64,000 bases of DNA from the NCBI RefSeq assembly GCF_014529535.1, contig NW_023503656.1, positions 248,001 through 312,000 of the forward strand. The letters are read 5' to 3'. The notes beneath the pieces were generated by a model. That model did not search any database. It was not told the DNA's origin and saw only the letters and a list, made by a program, of their open reading frames with translations. This document shows, piece after piece, positions 1-10,164 of this stretch. Position 1 is the first letter of the stretch. Each line of letters begins with the position of its first letter. The translations under genes and the position numbers were made by a program. This DNA is from Bradysia coprophila (lineage: Eukaryota > Arthropoda > Insecta > Diptera > Sciaridae).

Positions 1-168
1 ATGTCGTCGATTTATATGCATTTTTTATGCATAGGTAAAGAAGACAGGAACATGCAACGTAATATTTGTCTTACAAAGAAGTTGAACTTTGATGTGAGAC
101 AAAATATTGCGTTGCGTGTTTCTGTCTTTTTTACCTATGCATAAAAAATGCATATAAATCGACGACAT
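1..168. mobile_element. 168-bp palindromic foldback element, copy 1
   Basis: The sequence reads nearly the same on both strands, from ATGTCGTCGATTTATATGCA at the left to its complement ending at 168. Mismatches lie mainly in the central ~40 bases. Four more copies of exactly 168 bp occur at 2195, 2695, 8642 and 9047. All are followed by a variant of TTTTCGTGGTCGGCAA and a conserved flank, so the mobile or amplified unit is larger than the palindrome. No coding capacity is seen. A non-autonomous foldback element or MITE is the best description; the superfamily is not known. Confidence 0.75.
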
Positions 169-262
169 ATTTTCGTGGTCGGCAATTTTGTCAATTTTTA
201 TCTATATTTTTGCATGACAAAATCAGTTGTTTTTACATTTTTGACTTTTTTTTAACGAAGTG

Positions 263-452
263 ACTATTGGCAGGCGCCTGCCAATAGTGTCTTAAATATA
301 ATTTTGGCTATTGGCAGGCGCCTGCCATTAGTGAAAATATTATTAAAAAGACTATTGGCAGGCGCCTGCCAATAGCCAAAATTGTGTTTAAGACACTATT
401 GGCAGGCGCCTGCCAATAGTCTTTTTAATAATATTGTCACTATTGGCAGGCG
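263..452. repeat. Alternating hairpin array 1 (core GGCAGGCGCCTGCC)
   Basis: Four complete and one partial copies of a ~26-bp perfect or near-perfect palindrome with core GGCAGGCGCCTGCC start at 263, 308, 351, 395 and 439 (partial). Two different A/T-rich spacers of 18-19 bp separate them: S1 (289-307), S2 (333-350), S1 reverse-complemented (376-394), S2 reverse-complemented (421-438). The spacer order alternates strictly while orientation changes. A short open frame across it is a by-product of the repeat. Confidence 0.85.
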
Positions 453-639
453 TTACTTTCAAAAAAAATCCTGTGGCGACTATTTTTATCTTCACCGAAC
501 TCACCGCTCGCATGACCGTTTACTTACTTCTTTCTCCTTTTTGTATATTTTAAGTTTAATAAGCGAAGTGACTATTTGCAGATAATTCAATCAGAAGAGT
601 AAAAAAATGACATGGAAGCAATTTGCTTGACTGACCCTA

Positions 640-1345
640 AAAATTTCATCCTTTTACGAAAGGAGACGTGAAGGAGTTTTGTTCGACCCCAGGAATTTCA
701 TCCTTTTACGAAAGGAGACATGAAGGAGTTTTGTTCGACCCTACGAATTTCATCCTTTTACAAAAGGAGACATGAAGGAGTTTTGTTCGACCATAGGAAT
801 TTCATCCTTTTACGAAAGGAGACATGAAGGAGTTTTGTTCGACCGTAGGAATCTCATCCTTTTACGAAAGGAGACATGAAGGAGTTTTGTTCGACCCCAG
901 GAATTTCATCCTTTTACGAAAGGAGACATGAAGGAGTTTTGTTCTACCCTACGAATTTCATCCTTTTACAAAAGGAGACATGAAGGAGTTTTGTTCGACC
1001 CTAGGAATTTCATCCTTTTGCGAAAGGAGACATGAAGGAGTTTTGTTCGACCCTATGAATTTCATCCTTTTACAAAGGGATACATGAAGGAGTTTTGTTC
1101 GACCCCAGGAATTTCATCCTTTTACGAAAGGAGACATGAAGAAGTTTTGTTCGACCCTAGGAATTTCGTCCTTTTACAAAAGTAAACATGAAGGAGTTTT
1201 GTTTGACCCTAGGAATTTCATCCTTTTACGAAAGGAGACATGAAGGAGTTTTGTTCGACCCTACGAATTTCATCCTTTTACAAAAGGAGACATGAAGGAG
1301 TTTTGTTCGACCCTAGGAATTTCATCCATTTACGAAAAAGTTCTA
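640..1345. repeat. 52-bp tandem repeat array, about 13 units
   Basis: A unit of about 52 bp containing TTCATCCTTTTACGAAAGGA and GAAGGAGTTTTGTTCGACC is repeated head to tail about 13 times with a few substitutions per unit. The first and last units are the most diverged. Each unit holds a short imperfect inverted motif (CCTTTTACGAAAGG). No ORF runs through it. It behaves as a minisatellite. Confidence 0.9.
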
Positions 1346-1587
1346 TAGAAAAACTCAACGTTTTGAAAGGGCAAGTTAAGTAATCCATGAGTTGATTACA
1401 ACGTCTGTAGCATTCAAGTTTTATTGTAGTCTTCACTAATCTAGTACAAACTTTTTTTTTGTGCTGACAATTTTATATATATAACCCGGGGTTATTAACA
1501 ACAAATTCTCAAAAGTTAATTAACGTAGGGATTACTGAGAAAAATTACAAATATTTGGTCGTAAAGTTGAGTCCAGTATATTAAAAT
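1346..1587. other. A/T-rich spacer
   Basis: Non-repetitive A/T-rich sequence between the 52-bp array and the 113-bp palindrome. It contains a small palindrome (AACCCCGGGTT-like) near 1486. No gene is recognised. Confidence 0.5.
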
Positions 1588-1700
1588 ACACTATTCGCAG
1601 GCACAGAAGGGTTACATGTCGAGAATATGAGATTAGTTGGCGCGGCGCCAACTAATCTCATATTCTCGACATGTAACCCTTCTGTGCCTGCGAATAGTGT
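1588..1700. repeat. 113-bp perfect palindrome
   Basis: Arms of 56 bp (1588-1643 and 1645-1700) are exact reverse complements around a single base at 1644. The outer ends (ACACTATTCGCAGGC and its complement) nearly match the halves of the array hairpin that follows. It therefore looks like a hairpin of the same family whose centre has been expanded by a further 40-odd-bp inverted repeat. It could extrude as a long cruciform. Confidence 0.9.
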
Positions 1701-1919
1701 CCTAAACACAATTTGGGCTATTGGCAGGCGCCTGCCAATAGTGACAATATTATTAAAAAGACTATTGGCAGGCGCCTGCCAATAGTGTCTTAAACACAAT
1801 TTTGGCTATTGGCAGGCGCCTGCCAATAGTCTTTTCAATAATATTTTCACTAATGGCAGGCGCCTGCGAATAGCCAAAATTATATTTAAGACACTATTGG
1901 CAGGCGCCTGCCAATAGCA
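1701..1919. repeat. Alternating hairpin array 2
   Basis: Five further copies of the GGCAGGCGCCTGCC hairpin, contiguous with the 113-bp palindrome. Spacer order here is S1, S2, S1, S2 reversed, S1 reversed. The strict S1/S2 alternation seen in array 1 is kept while orientation differs. Some hairpins carry single changes, such as CGCCTGCGAATAG near 1862-1875. Confidence 0.85.
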
Positions 1920-1925
1920 CCTACG

Positions 1926-2617
1926 TTTTTTTAAATGTTTGAACTAAAGACGAAATATATTGGCGCAATTATTTAAAAGAAAAATTGTCTTTTTTGAGCT
2001 AATCCGCCTACAAAACTCATTAAATGTTAAAATTATATCGATAAGATCCATTTTGAAAGTGTTGCATTGAATGCAAATAGAATTGAATACAGACGATTCA
2101 TGGATTACTTCGGGGGAAGAAACAATTTTGGGTCTCGTATTACGAGACTCTCGTAAACAAAATTAAAATTGACAAAATTGCCGACCATGAAAATATGTCG
2201 TCGATTTATATGCATTTTTTATGCATAGGTAAAGAAGACAGGAACATGCAACGTAATATTTGTCTTACAAGCAAGTCGAACTTTGATGTGAGACAAAATA
2301 TTGCGTTGCGTGTTTCTGTCTTTTTTACCTATGCATAAAAAATGCATATAAATCGACGACATATTTTCGTGGTCGGCAATTTTGTCAATTTTAATTTTTT
2401 TTACGAGATCCCAAAATTGTTTCTTCCCCCGAAGTAATCCATGAATCGTCTGTATTCAATTCTATTTGCATTCAATGCAACACTTTCAAAATGGATCTTA
2501 TCGATATAATTTTAACATTTAATGAATTTTGTAGGCGGATTAGCTCAAAAAAGACAATTTTTCTTTTAAATAATTGCGCCAATATATTTCGTCTTTAGTT
2601 CAAACATTTAAAAAAAA
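1926..2617. repeat. ~690-bp imperfect palindrome enclosing foldback copy 2
   Basis: The left arm begins TTTTTTTAAATGTTTGAACT at 1926; the right arm ends with its complement at 2617, centre near 2272. The arms include the conserved block with CCCCCGAAGTAATCCATGAA, also found in the 8.9-kb palindrome. The 168-bp foldback (2195-2362) forms the centre. It is probably a nested non-autonomous element. No ORF. Confidence 0.75.
2195..2362. mobile_element. 168-bp palindromic foldback element, copy 2
   Basis: Same length and ends as the copy at 1-168, with only a few differences in the central loop. Confidence 0.75.
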
Positions 2618-2946
2618 TTCAAAAATGTAAAAACAACTGATTTTGTCATGCAAAAATATAGATAAAAATTGACAAATTTGCCGACCACAAAAATATGTCG
2701 TCGATTTATATGCATTTTTTATGCATAGGTAAAGAAGACAGGAACATGCAACGTAATATTTGTCTTACAAGGAAGTCGAACTTTGATGTGAGACAAAATA
2801 TTGCGTTGCGTGTTTCTGTCTTTTTTACCTATGCATAAAAAATGCATATAAATCGACGACATATTTTTGTGGTCGGCAAATTTGTCAATTTTTATCTATA
2901 TTTTTGCATGACAAAATCAGTTGTTTTTACATTTTTGACTTTTTTT
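2613..2946. repeat. Inverted repeat enclosing foldback copy 3
   Basis: Arms carrying AATGTAAAAACAACTGATTT and its complement flank the 168-bp palindrome, centre near 2779. Beyond 2947 the sequence repeats the start of the preceding larger palindrome (AAATGTTTGAACTAAAGACG), showing the structures were built by successive duplication or insertion. Confidence 0.7.
2695..2862. mobile_element. 168-bp palindromic foldback element, copy 3
   Basis: Same 168-bp palindrome, nearly identical to copy 2. Confidence 0.75.
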
Positions 2947-3128
2947 AAATGTTTGAACTAAAGACGAAATATATATTGGCATTTATTCCATTGACTGAAA
3001 GTCATGGGTCTTACGGATGATAAACACTCTAAAATGTTTGTCACAAAATGTTCACTATGATTGAAAATACATGAATGTATGACCAAAAATCTTAAATACA
3101 GAAAATGTTTGTCACACTTTGTTCATTC

Positions 3129-3960
3129 TTTGATAACACGATAACTCGAGTAATTCTCAATGGATTTCCAATTTTTTTTTTATTCGACGGGGAATTAAAT
3201 TCCTGAGGTTAAGTTCGAAGATGGGCTATGATGTACCGATGATCTTAAAGATATTCCCAAAAGAATTTTTGTCTCATTGCTTGATAACACGATAACTTGA
3301 GCAATCTTCAACTGAGTTCCAAATTATTTTTTTTATTTGACGAGGAATTAAATTCTTTAGGTTAAGTTCGAAGATAGGCTATAACAGACTGGGGAGCTCG
3401 GAGATATTCTCAAAAGAATTTTTGTCTTGTCTCTTGATAACAAGATAACTCGAGTAATTCTTAGTGGATTTCCAAAAACTTTTTTTTATCGAAGAGGAAT
3501 TCAATTCCTCAGGTCAAGTTTGAAGATGGGCTATAACGGACCGGTGATCTTAAAGATATTCTTAATAGAATTTTTGGCTCGTCGCTTGATTCCACGATAA
3601 CTTGAATAATCCTAAACGGATTTCCAAAAACTTCTTTTTAATCGACGGGGAATTCAATTCCTCACGTTAAGTTCAAAAATGGGCTATAATAGACCGGAGA
3701 TCTCTGAGATATTCCCAAAAGAATTTTTGGGTCAACGTTTGATAACTTGAGTATTTCTCAACAGATTTCCAAAACTTTTTTTTAATCGAGAGGAATTAAA
3801 TTCCTGAGGTTAAGTTTGAAGATGGCCAATAACGGACGAGTCACCTTAGAGCAGGTCTTAGAGATATTCCCAAAAGAATTTTCGTCTCGTCGGTCGCTTG
3901 ATAGCACGATAGCTTGAATAATCCTCAACAAAAAAAATTATTCGACTAAGAATGAAATTT
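3129..3960. repeat. ~150-bp diverged tandem satellite
   Basis: Units starting TTGATAACACGATAACTCGA recur near 3129, 3280, 3431, 3586, 3738 and 3897. Each continues with GGAATTAAATTCCTGAGGTT, GATGGGCTATAA and AAAGATATTCCCAAAAGAAT. Divergence between units is considerable, so the array is old. Related single units appear near 46130-46300 and 52330-52430, so the repeat is dispersed. Confidence 0.75.
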
Positions 3961-4604
3961 GTGATGGCTCTGTCTCCTTATCATACGGAGTAATTTCGAT
4001 AGAACTGAAATTACTAACGAAGTTAACGTTAATGGAAAATGATGGATCAATAATCTATGATTTGTTCTGAAAAGACTTCTATGCGTGATTTCTTGCTGTC
4101 TATGCTAGAAAAAAAATCAACGAGTGTGAACTTTGCGGCCAGAGCGAAGCGAGGGCCGTAAACACACTAGTTGCATACCTTATTGATGAGCAAATCGGGT
4201 CAATTCAGTAGATTTATTTGCTAAAAAAGTCTTTTAATCTAGAAAATTTCAACTACTGTGAGCTTTGCGGCCGTATTCACATGAGTTTAAATTTTATTCA
4301 AGAGGTAGACAAGAAATACCTCCTCTTTAAAGCATCTTTCAGCAGACAGCATAACTCTGATGAAGCATCTTTTGTTTGTTCTGAAAATTTCTTTGCAATC
4401 AAATAAAAGGAGTGAACAATTTATGACAAAATAAGACAAAGAGGTGTTTTAAGTCAGTGCGGATCTTTGTGATGCGAATTTTTGTGATGTCACCAAATCT
4501 CACCAAAAAATCAAAATCAAAAAATCGCTAGGATTTAACAAACATTTTGTTAATTTTTTTTTCCTAATGATAATCTGTTTATTGTTAATCTTATCAATTA
4601 GTAA
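3961..4604. other. Gene-free stretch
   Basis: A/T-rich sequence with a 62-codon open frame (4218-4406) showing no recognisable domain. Near 4130-4165 lies a GC-rich segment, GCGGCCAGAGCGAAGCGAGG, like segments seen near 6195, 21960 and 25980. No gene can be supported. Confidence 0.4.
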
Positions 4605-4802
4605 TTTATCCTTTTACGAAATGTAACGTAAAGCCTTTACTGTAAAGTATTTTTGTACAATCCTTGGGAATTCATCCTTATACGAAATGTAACATAAAGG
4701 CGTTTGTACAATTCCATTTACGAAGAGAAACGTAAAGGCGTGTTGTTTCATCTTAGGGAATTCATCCATTTACAAACTGCAACGTAAAGGCGTTTTGTTC
4801 GA
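4605..4802. repeat. Diverged relatives of the 52-bp tandem unit
   Basis: About three to four degenerate units with ATCCTTTTACGAAATGTAAC, AAAGGCGTTTTGT and TTCATCC share order and spacing with the array at 640-1345. This appears to be an older array of the same family. Confidence 0.6.
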
Positions 4803-5405
4803 ACTTGCAGATATTAGAGACATCATCAATATTATTGGCCATCATAATCACATATAAAATGCACAGCGGTAATACTTATACCGAATAGTTATTGCACATT
4901 TTAGAGGTTTCATGTCTCTCGATTTGTCGATCAAAAATATCCAAAATTGAAACATTTTCCGACGCTTCGTGACTTTATTGTCACATAACACATCATCAGC
5001 TATTAATTCAATCTTTAAACACATAAGATCACGTTAAAATTCCTTTTAAAAAAACTCGCACCTTACGTGCAAGCGAAATGACAAAATTATGTCTGAAGTC
5101 AATTCGACTACACGTAAGAAATTCTAATTTGATTTTTGTATTTATATTTCGAGCCACAGCTGATATTATGGCGTTAAGGTCACAAAATGTTTAAAGTTGT
5201 TTCAATTTATTGATTTTCGGACCGACGAATTGAGAAACATACTGAGCAATCTTGGTTAATAATATTGTTAACTATTCGAAACAGAATATTCCAAACAATG
5301 ATTGTAGACGATCAAAACAGAAAACATTTTTACTGATTTAATACAACAAATCCAACATTTGAACACGCAACTCCTTTGCATTTAGCTGAACTAATTTCGA
5401 AAAGG
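4803..5405. other. Gene-free stretch
   Basis: A/T-rich DNA without recognisable genes or clear repeats. Confidence 0.4.
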
Positions 5406-5409
5406 ATTA

Positions 5410-6790
5410 TATTAAACCGGGAGATAAAAAAATGAAAAAGGGAAATATTTTTGGAGATAAAAAATTCACAGTTGGAGATATGAAATTCATAAAAGGAGTT
5501 AAAAACAATTAATATAGGAGATATAAAAATCAAATTTCGAGATAGAAAATACAATCTTGGAGATAATAATTTCGTTTTGGAGATAAATATTTAAATTTTG
5601 GAAATAATTAAAATAGTAAAAGAGATAAATTAATTGAAAATGAAGTTAAAAAACATAAAAGAGGAGATAAATATATATTAAAATGGAAATATTTAATTTA
5701 AAAAGGGAGATACCGAAATTAATAAAATGGAGATAAAATAAATTCAAAGTGGAGATATAAAATTCAAAAAATGGAGATAAAAAAATTAGAAATGGAAGTA
5801 AAAATCGAAGATAAAAAATTCGAAATTGCAGATAAATATTTAACGCGTTTACAATTGTGGAGCGGTTTGACAGATGGAAAGTTGGTTTCTTCGACAAAGT
5901 TGTTGTCTGAAAGTGACCACACCACAGTGTACGCTTCTATGTAATAGTGACCACCCCCTCGATTTTTTTAACTTTTTGTGTGAAGCAGATGGAAAGTTGG
6001 TCTCTTCGGCAAAGTTGTTCGGTATTGAAACAGTGGTTGTGGTGTGGGGTGTAGAAGGGTACGGGTTTCACCAAATTGATGGTTTTCAACAAAGGGAAAT
6101 GGAAAAATGTGTACGTGAAACGGAAAAATGTCTACGGGGAACGAGGTGTTTTTCGATAATAGGTGTTTAACACGCCGAGCGATCCGGCCCATTGCCCCGG
6201 AGCGAAGCGGAGGGCCGCAATGCGAGCCGGGCGCCGGAACGGTGTCGGTAACTTGTGTTAATTTTTTTTCTCTCGCTTCGTCTAATAATTAGTCTGTGTA
6301 ACTCATTGCAAATAAAAAGCGTTTTAACACGCCGAGCGATCCGGCCCATTGCCCCGGAGCGCAGCGAAGGGCCGCAATGCGAGCCGGGCGCCGGAACGGT
6401 GTCGGTAACTTAGGTGTTAATTTTTTTTCTCTCGCTTCGTCTAATAATTTTTCCGGGGCAGAAATGTGCTGAAATTACTGCGACTGGCAGATGGAGTGTT
6501 TATTAGTCACAAACCCTTAAAGGGCCTTTTTACATAAAGCAAAGTCAGCTTTTAGTGACAAAAAATTAAAATGAAGATATTAAATTCAAAAAAGGAGACG
6601 GTATGACTCCAAATTTAATTTTATTATCTCCTGTTTTTAATTATTTATCTGCAATTTCAAATATTTTATCTTCGACTTTTAATTTTATACCTCCATTTCT
6701 GTTTTTTATATCTCCTTTTTTGATTTTTATATCTCCTTTTTTGATTTTTATATTTCCTTTTTTGATTTTTATATCTCCCGTTTATTACTA
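5410..6790. repeat. Composite element bounded by inverted GGAGATA minisatellites
   Basis: 5410-5840 is a degenerate minisatellite of ~20-25-bp units with GGAGATAAAAAATT on the plus strand. 6590-6790 carries the same unit in reverse orientation (TATCTCCTTTTTTGATTTTT). Between them, a segment with CAGATGGAAAGTTGGT is present twice (5873, 5988). A ~90-bp GC-rich segment starting AACACGCCGAGCGATCCGGC is also present twice (~6170 and ~6325). Small ORFs on both strands are by-products. It looks like a non-autonomous element with repetitive inverted ends. Confidence 0.6.
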
Positions 6791-7259
6791 TCCATTTCGA
6801 AAATACTGATAGAAATTGATATCAAAGTCACAATAAAGCACAAAAATTAAATTAAAATTTACAAATTGAAGAACAAGTTTTATAATTCGCTGTCCTCTTG
6901 TCGGTTGACTTTTGCACAATGAAAAAAAAAAATCTCTAATGTCAAGCAACAATAATGAAATAATGAACAAAACGTATGAAAACGAGAGGGTAGTAGATCC
7001 GATCATAATTTGTTTCAGATGTCTGTTTAGTTTATTGAGATTGCGTCGCTCTTTCGTCCACAAAAATTTAATAAATTTGCATATCGTAGACGTAGGCAAG
7101 CCACAATACAATATTATTGAGTTATTTTGTAGTTTATCGAAATGTTTATTTAGTGCACAAATTTGGATAAAGAATAAGACATTCCTCTTCCATAATGTAA
7201 ATGTAACACATGAACAATTGATTTGGTTTTGTTAAATTGCATGCAAATCACTGATGTTG
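6791..7259. other. Gene-free stretch with overlapping ORFs
   Basis: Two ~107-codon frames lie on opposite strands over nearly the same bases (6788-7235). Neither shows a recognisable domain, and an intronless overlap of this kind is expected by chance. Nothing else is seen. Confidence 0.4.
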
Positions 7260-7495
7260 TGTTATTATAAAGATGAACATATTTGTATAAAATGATAAAG
7301 ATTTGGTGTGATAAAAAAGTATTTCAACGAATGTTCGTTTTTAAATGCATTTGCGGCATTCGATATACTTTTTGTACTGGGATAGGGTTTTTGCTGCTGG
7401 GAGAGAAAACGTACTAAAACGTAAAAAGCTGTCAAAAGATGTGACAGAAGGATTAGCTAAATATACTGAAATCAAATATTTTTAAAGTTTAGGGA
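7260..7495 (+). repeat. ~240-bp dispersed repeat, single copy
   Basis: Begins TTATTATAAAGATGAACATA and ends near the motif GGATTAGCTAAATATACTGA. The same segment occurs in reverse at 8322-8570 and forward at 9290-9542, where the two form the arms of the giant palindrome. This copy has no partner beside it. Confidence 0.75.
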
Positions 7496-7616
7496 CTGTA
7501 GTAAATGATTACAAGATTACAATTAGGCCTCATTTTGGGCCTCTTTTGTGTCCAATTGCAATTATATAATAAGAAAATATAGGTCTCATAATAGTTAAGT
7601 TTTTTTTTCACTCCTC

Positions 7617-7850
7617 AGAACTGGATATTTAGTCTGTTGAAGAAGTTGAAGACTTTTTCGATTTCCATGTTTTTTAGAAGTTCTGCGGTGAGAGTGTGGT
7701 GTCCAAAAATAGCAATCCTTGTGTTCGTGGTAGCTGGACAATCCATAATGACATGTAATGGAGTTTCTTCCTCTTCGCCACATCTTCTGAAAAATTCCGA
7801 TTCTGTGAGGAAGACTGTAAAAATTTCTTCTGCAGGATTATAGAGAATTT
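7617..7850 (-). pseudogene. C-terminal remnant of an RNase H-type non-LTR retrotransposon ORF2
   Basis: The minus-strand frame reads about 75 residues, including FRRCGEEEETPLHVIMDCPA, and ends IEKVFNFFNRLNIQF-stop. A C-x-C/H-x-C pattern followed by about 40 residues and a stop is typical of the extreme C-terminus of ORF2 proteins in I/R1/LOA-like retrotransposons, just after the RNase H domain. The RT and endonuclease are absent, so this is a 5'-truncated dead copy. Assignment to this class rests on the Cys/His pattern and on similarity in layout to the longer fragment at 57146-57860. Confidence 0.6.
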
Positions 7851-8321
7851 AAAGAACTACGTTTTCGTTCTTTATTTATTTAAATCGGTGACCTCGGTCT
7901 GGAGATATGTCAGTAACAGTGGAGTTACCTCATGCTTTTCCAATATTCTTCATGTAAAAATATATCGAAAATTTTATTCATTTAGAATAAATGATTAGAC
8001 GTATGATCATGACCATCGACTTAAAGTTGTGTTTTGTGTAAATTTCAGTAATTTGAGCCGAGTTTAATAATTACACAGTTGTGCTCCCAGGTCCACAACT
8101 TATTAAGTTTTGAAGGAATTCTGAGGTTTTTTGTTAGATTATTGCCTGTACTTATTGAGTTAATGAAGTGGTAGTAGGTCAGTTGCAAATGGTCCCCACG
8201 CTCCCAGCTATAGAACTTAAGCATTCTTGAGGATTTCTGAAGGAATTAGAAGTTATATTTACCTAGAAGTTTAGTTATCTACTTGAGCTTTATCTGTGGC
8301 ACAGATTCTAAAAAAGGTTTT
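7851..8321. other. Gene-free stretch
   Basis: A/T-rich DNA without recognisable gene or repeat, up to the start of the 1.2-kb palindrome. Confidence 0.4.
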
Positions 8322-8641
8322 TACAGTGAGTAAATCTCTAAAATGTTTGATTTCAGTATATTTAGCTAATCCTTCTGTCACATCTTTTGACAGCTTTTTA
8401 CGTTTTAGTACGTTTTCTCTCCCAGTAGCAAAAACCCAATCCCAGCAAAAAAAGAAACTATATCGAATGCCGCAAATGCATTTGAAAACGAACATTCGGT
8501 GAAATACTTTTTTATCACACCAAATGTTTATCATTTTATACAAATATGTTCATCTTTATAATAACATCGGTGAAAAAAAAAACCTAATTTTGTCATGCAA
8601 AAATATAGATAAAAATTGACAAATTTATCAACCTCAAAAAT

Positions 8642-8809
8642 ATGTTGTCGATTTATATGCATTTTTTATGCATAGCAAAAGAAGACAGGATCAAGCAACG
8701 TAATATTTTGTCTCACATAAAAGTTCAACTTTCTTGTAAGACAAATATTACGTTGCTTGTTCCTGTCTTCTTTTGCTATGCATAAAAAATGCATATAAAT
8801 CGACAACAT
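8642..8809. mobile_element. 168-bp palindromic foldback element, copy 4
   Basis: Variant copy (ATGTTGTCG ends) in the left arm of the 1.2-kb palindrome. It is 168 bp long like the others. Confidence 0.75.
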
Positions 8810-9046
8810 ATTTTTGAGGTTGATAAATTTGTCAATTTTACTTTTGTTTTCGAGATCTCAAAATTGTTTCTTCCCCCGAAGTAATCCATGAATCGTCCGT
8901 ATTCAATTCTGTTTGCATTCAATGCAACTTTTTCTAAATGCAAAAAGAATTGAATACAGACGATTCATGGATTACTTCGGGGGAAGAAACAATTTTGAGA
9001 TCTCGAAAACAAAATTAAAATTGACAAAATTGCCGACCACGAAAAT

Positions 9047-9214
9047 ATGTCGTCGATTTATATGCATTTTTTATTTATAGGTAAATAAGACAGGAACATG
9101 CAACGTAATATTTGTCTTACAAGAAAGTTGAACTTTTATGTGAGACAAAATATTACGTTGCTTGATCCTGTCTTCTTTTGCTATGCATAAAAAATGCATG
9201 AGAATCGACGACAT
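9047..9214. mobile_element. 168-bp palindromic foldback element, copy 5
   Basis: Copy in the right arm of the 1.2-kb palindrome. Its two halves differ slightly: one keeps the CGTCG-type end and internally matches copy 4. Confidence 0.75.
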
Positions 9215-9542
9215 ATTTTTGTGGTCGGCAATTTTGTCAATTTTTATCTATGTTTTTGCATGACAAAATTAGGTTTTTTTTTCACCGATGTTATTATAAA
9301 GATGAACATATTTGTATAAAATGATAAACATTTGGTGTGATAAAAAAGTATTTCACCGAATGTTCGTTTTCAAATGCATTTGCGGCATTTATATAGTTTC
9401 TTTTTTTGCTGGGATTGGGTTTTTGCTACTGGGAGAGAAAACGTACTAAAACGTAAAATGCTGTCAAAAGATGTGACAGAAGGATTAGCTAAATATACTG
9501 AAATCAAACATTTTAGAGATTTACTCACTGTAGTACAATAGT

Positions 9543-10164
9543 TAATATAGGCAACGTTTTCGTGTTTATACATATATTTCATTCTATTATGCACAACATG
9601 TACGCAAAAAAATCACTTTTGAAATTTAATGATACGAAACGTACTTGAAGTTAAGCATACTCGACTGAGAAATGTATGTGTAAATGCAAAAGTCTTATCC
9701 AATTTTATCCAAATCCGAAAAAAATGCAATAGTGGATTAACCGAGGGATTAACTAATCAAAAATTATTTAAAAGATTTCTTCAATTAAAAGTGTAGTACG
9801 TACTTCAGAACTTAATTACAGTGGATTGATATGCATCTTTTTAAAGTCGACTCTATTTAGAGTTATAGTGAATCCAAGTATAACATTTAATATATATGCG
9901 CAATCATTTTATTGGAAAATATGGTATGAGTCATACAACTACTTCTACGTATGCAAGTTCAGCCACAAACACTGCACTCACACATTATTATTATTATAAA
10001 ATTATTACCACAATAACAAAAAACATATCGAAAAACCGCTAAAGTTAATTCTATTTTGTGAAATCGATCCCAACTGATTTTTTCTGTTTTTGCTGGCTGT
10101 GCAATTCGCTTTGGTCTTTTGAGATAGGGTCGAATTTAGTTTCTAAGTATTGAAGTAGCGATGG
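9543..10164. other. Gene-free stretch
   Basis: A/T-rich DNA; no gene or repeat recognised. Confidence 0.4.

Larger units (their letters stand above)
8322..9542. repeat. 1.2-kb near-perfect palindrome with ~600-bp arms
   Basis: The left arm begins TACAGTGAGTAAATCTCTAA at 8322; the right arm ends with its complement at 9542. Checkpoints pair symmetrically around ~8930: the 240-bp dispersed repeat (outer arms), poly-A plus TTTTGTCATGCAAAAATA, the two 168-bp foldbacks, and GTAATCCATGAATCGTC (8881 versus 8975). The loop is about 35 nt. It looks like a foldback element inserted into, or captured within, a duplicated inverted segment. Confidence 0.85.

Noticed and set aside
263..1919. CRISPR-like array of short repeats and spacers
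   Set aside because: Repeats are full palindromes, only two spacer sequences exist, and the DNA is eukaryotic with no cas-like genes.
5330..6809. Hydrophobic F/I/L-rich small proteins
   Set aside because: Frames run through A/T-rich GGAGATA or TATCTCC minisatellites; composition explains them.
6788..7235. Pair of 107-codon ORFs on opposite strands
   Set aside because: Mirror-overlapping, A/T-rich, without domain features.
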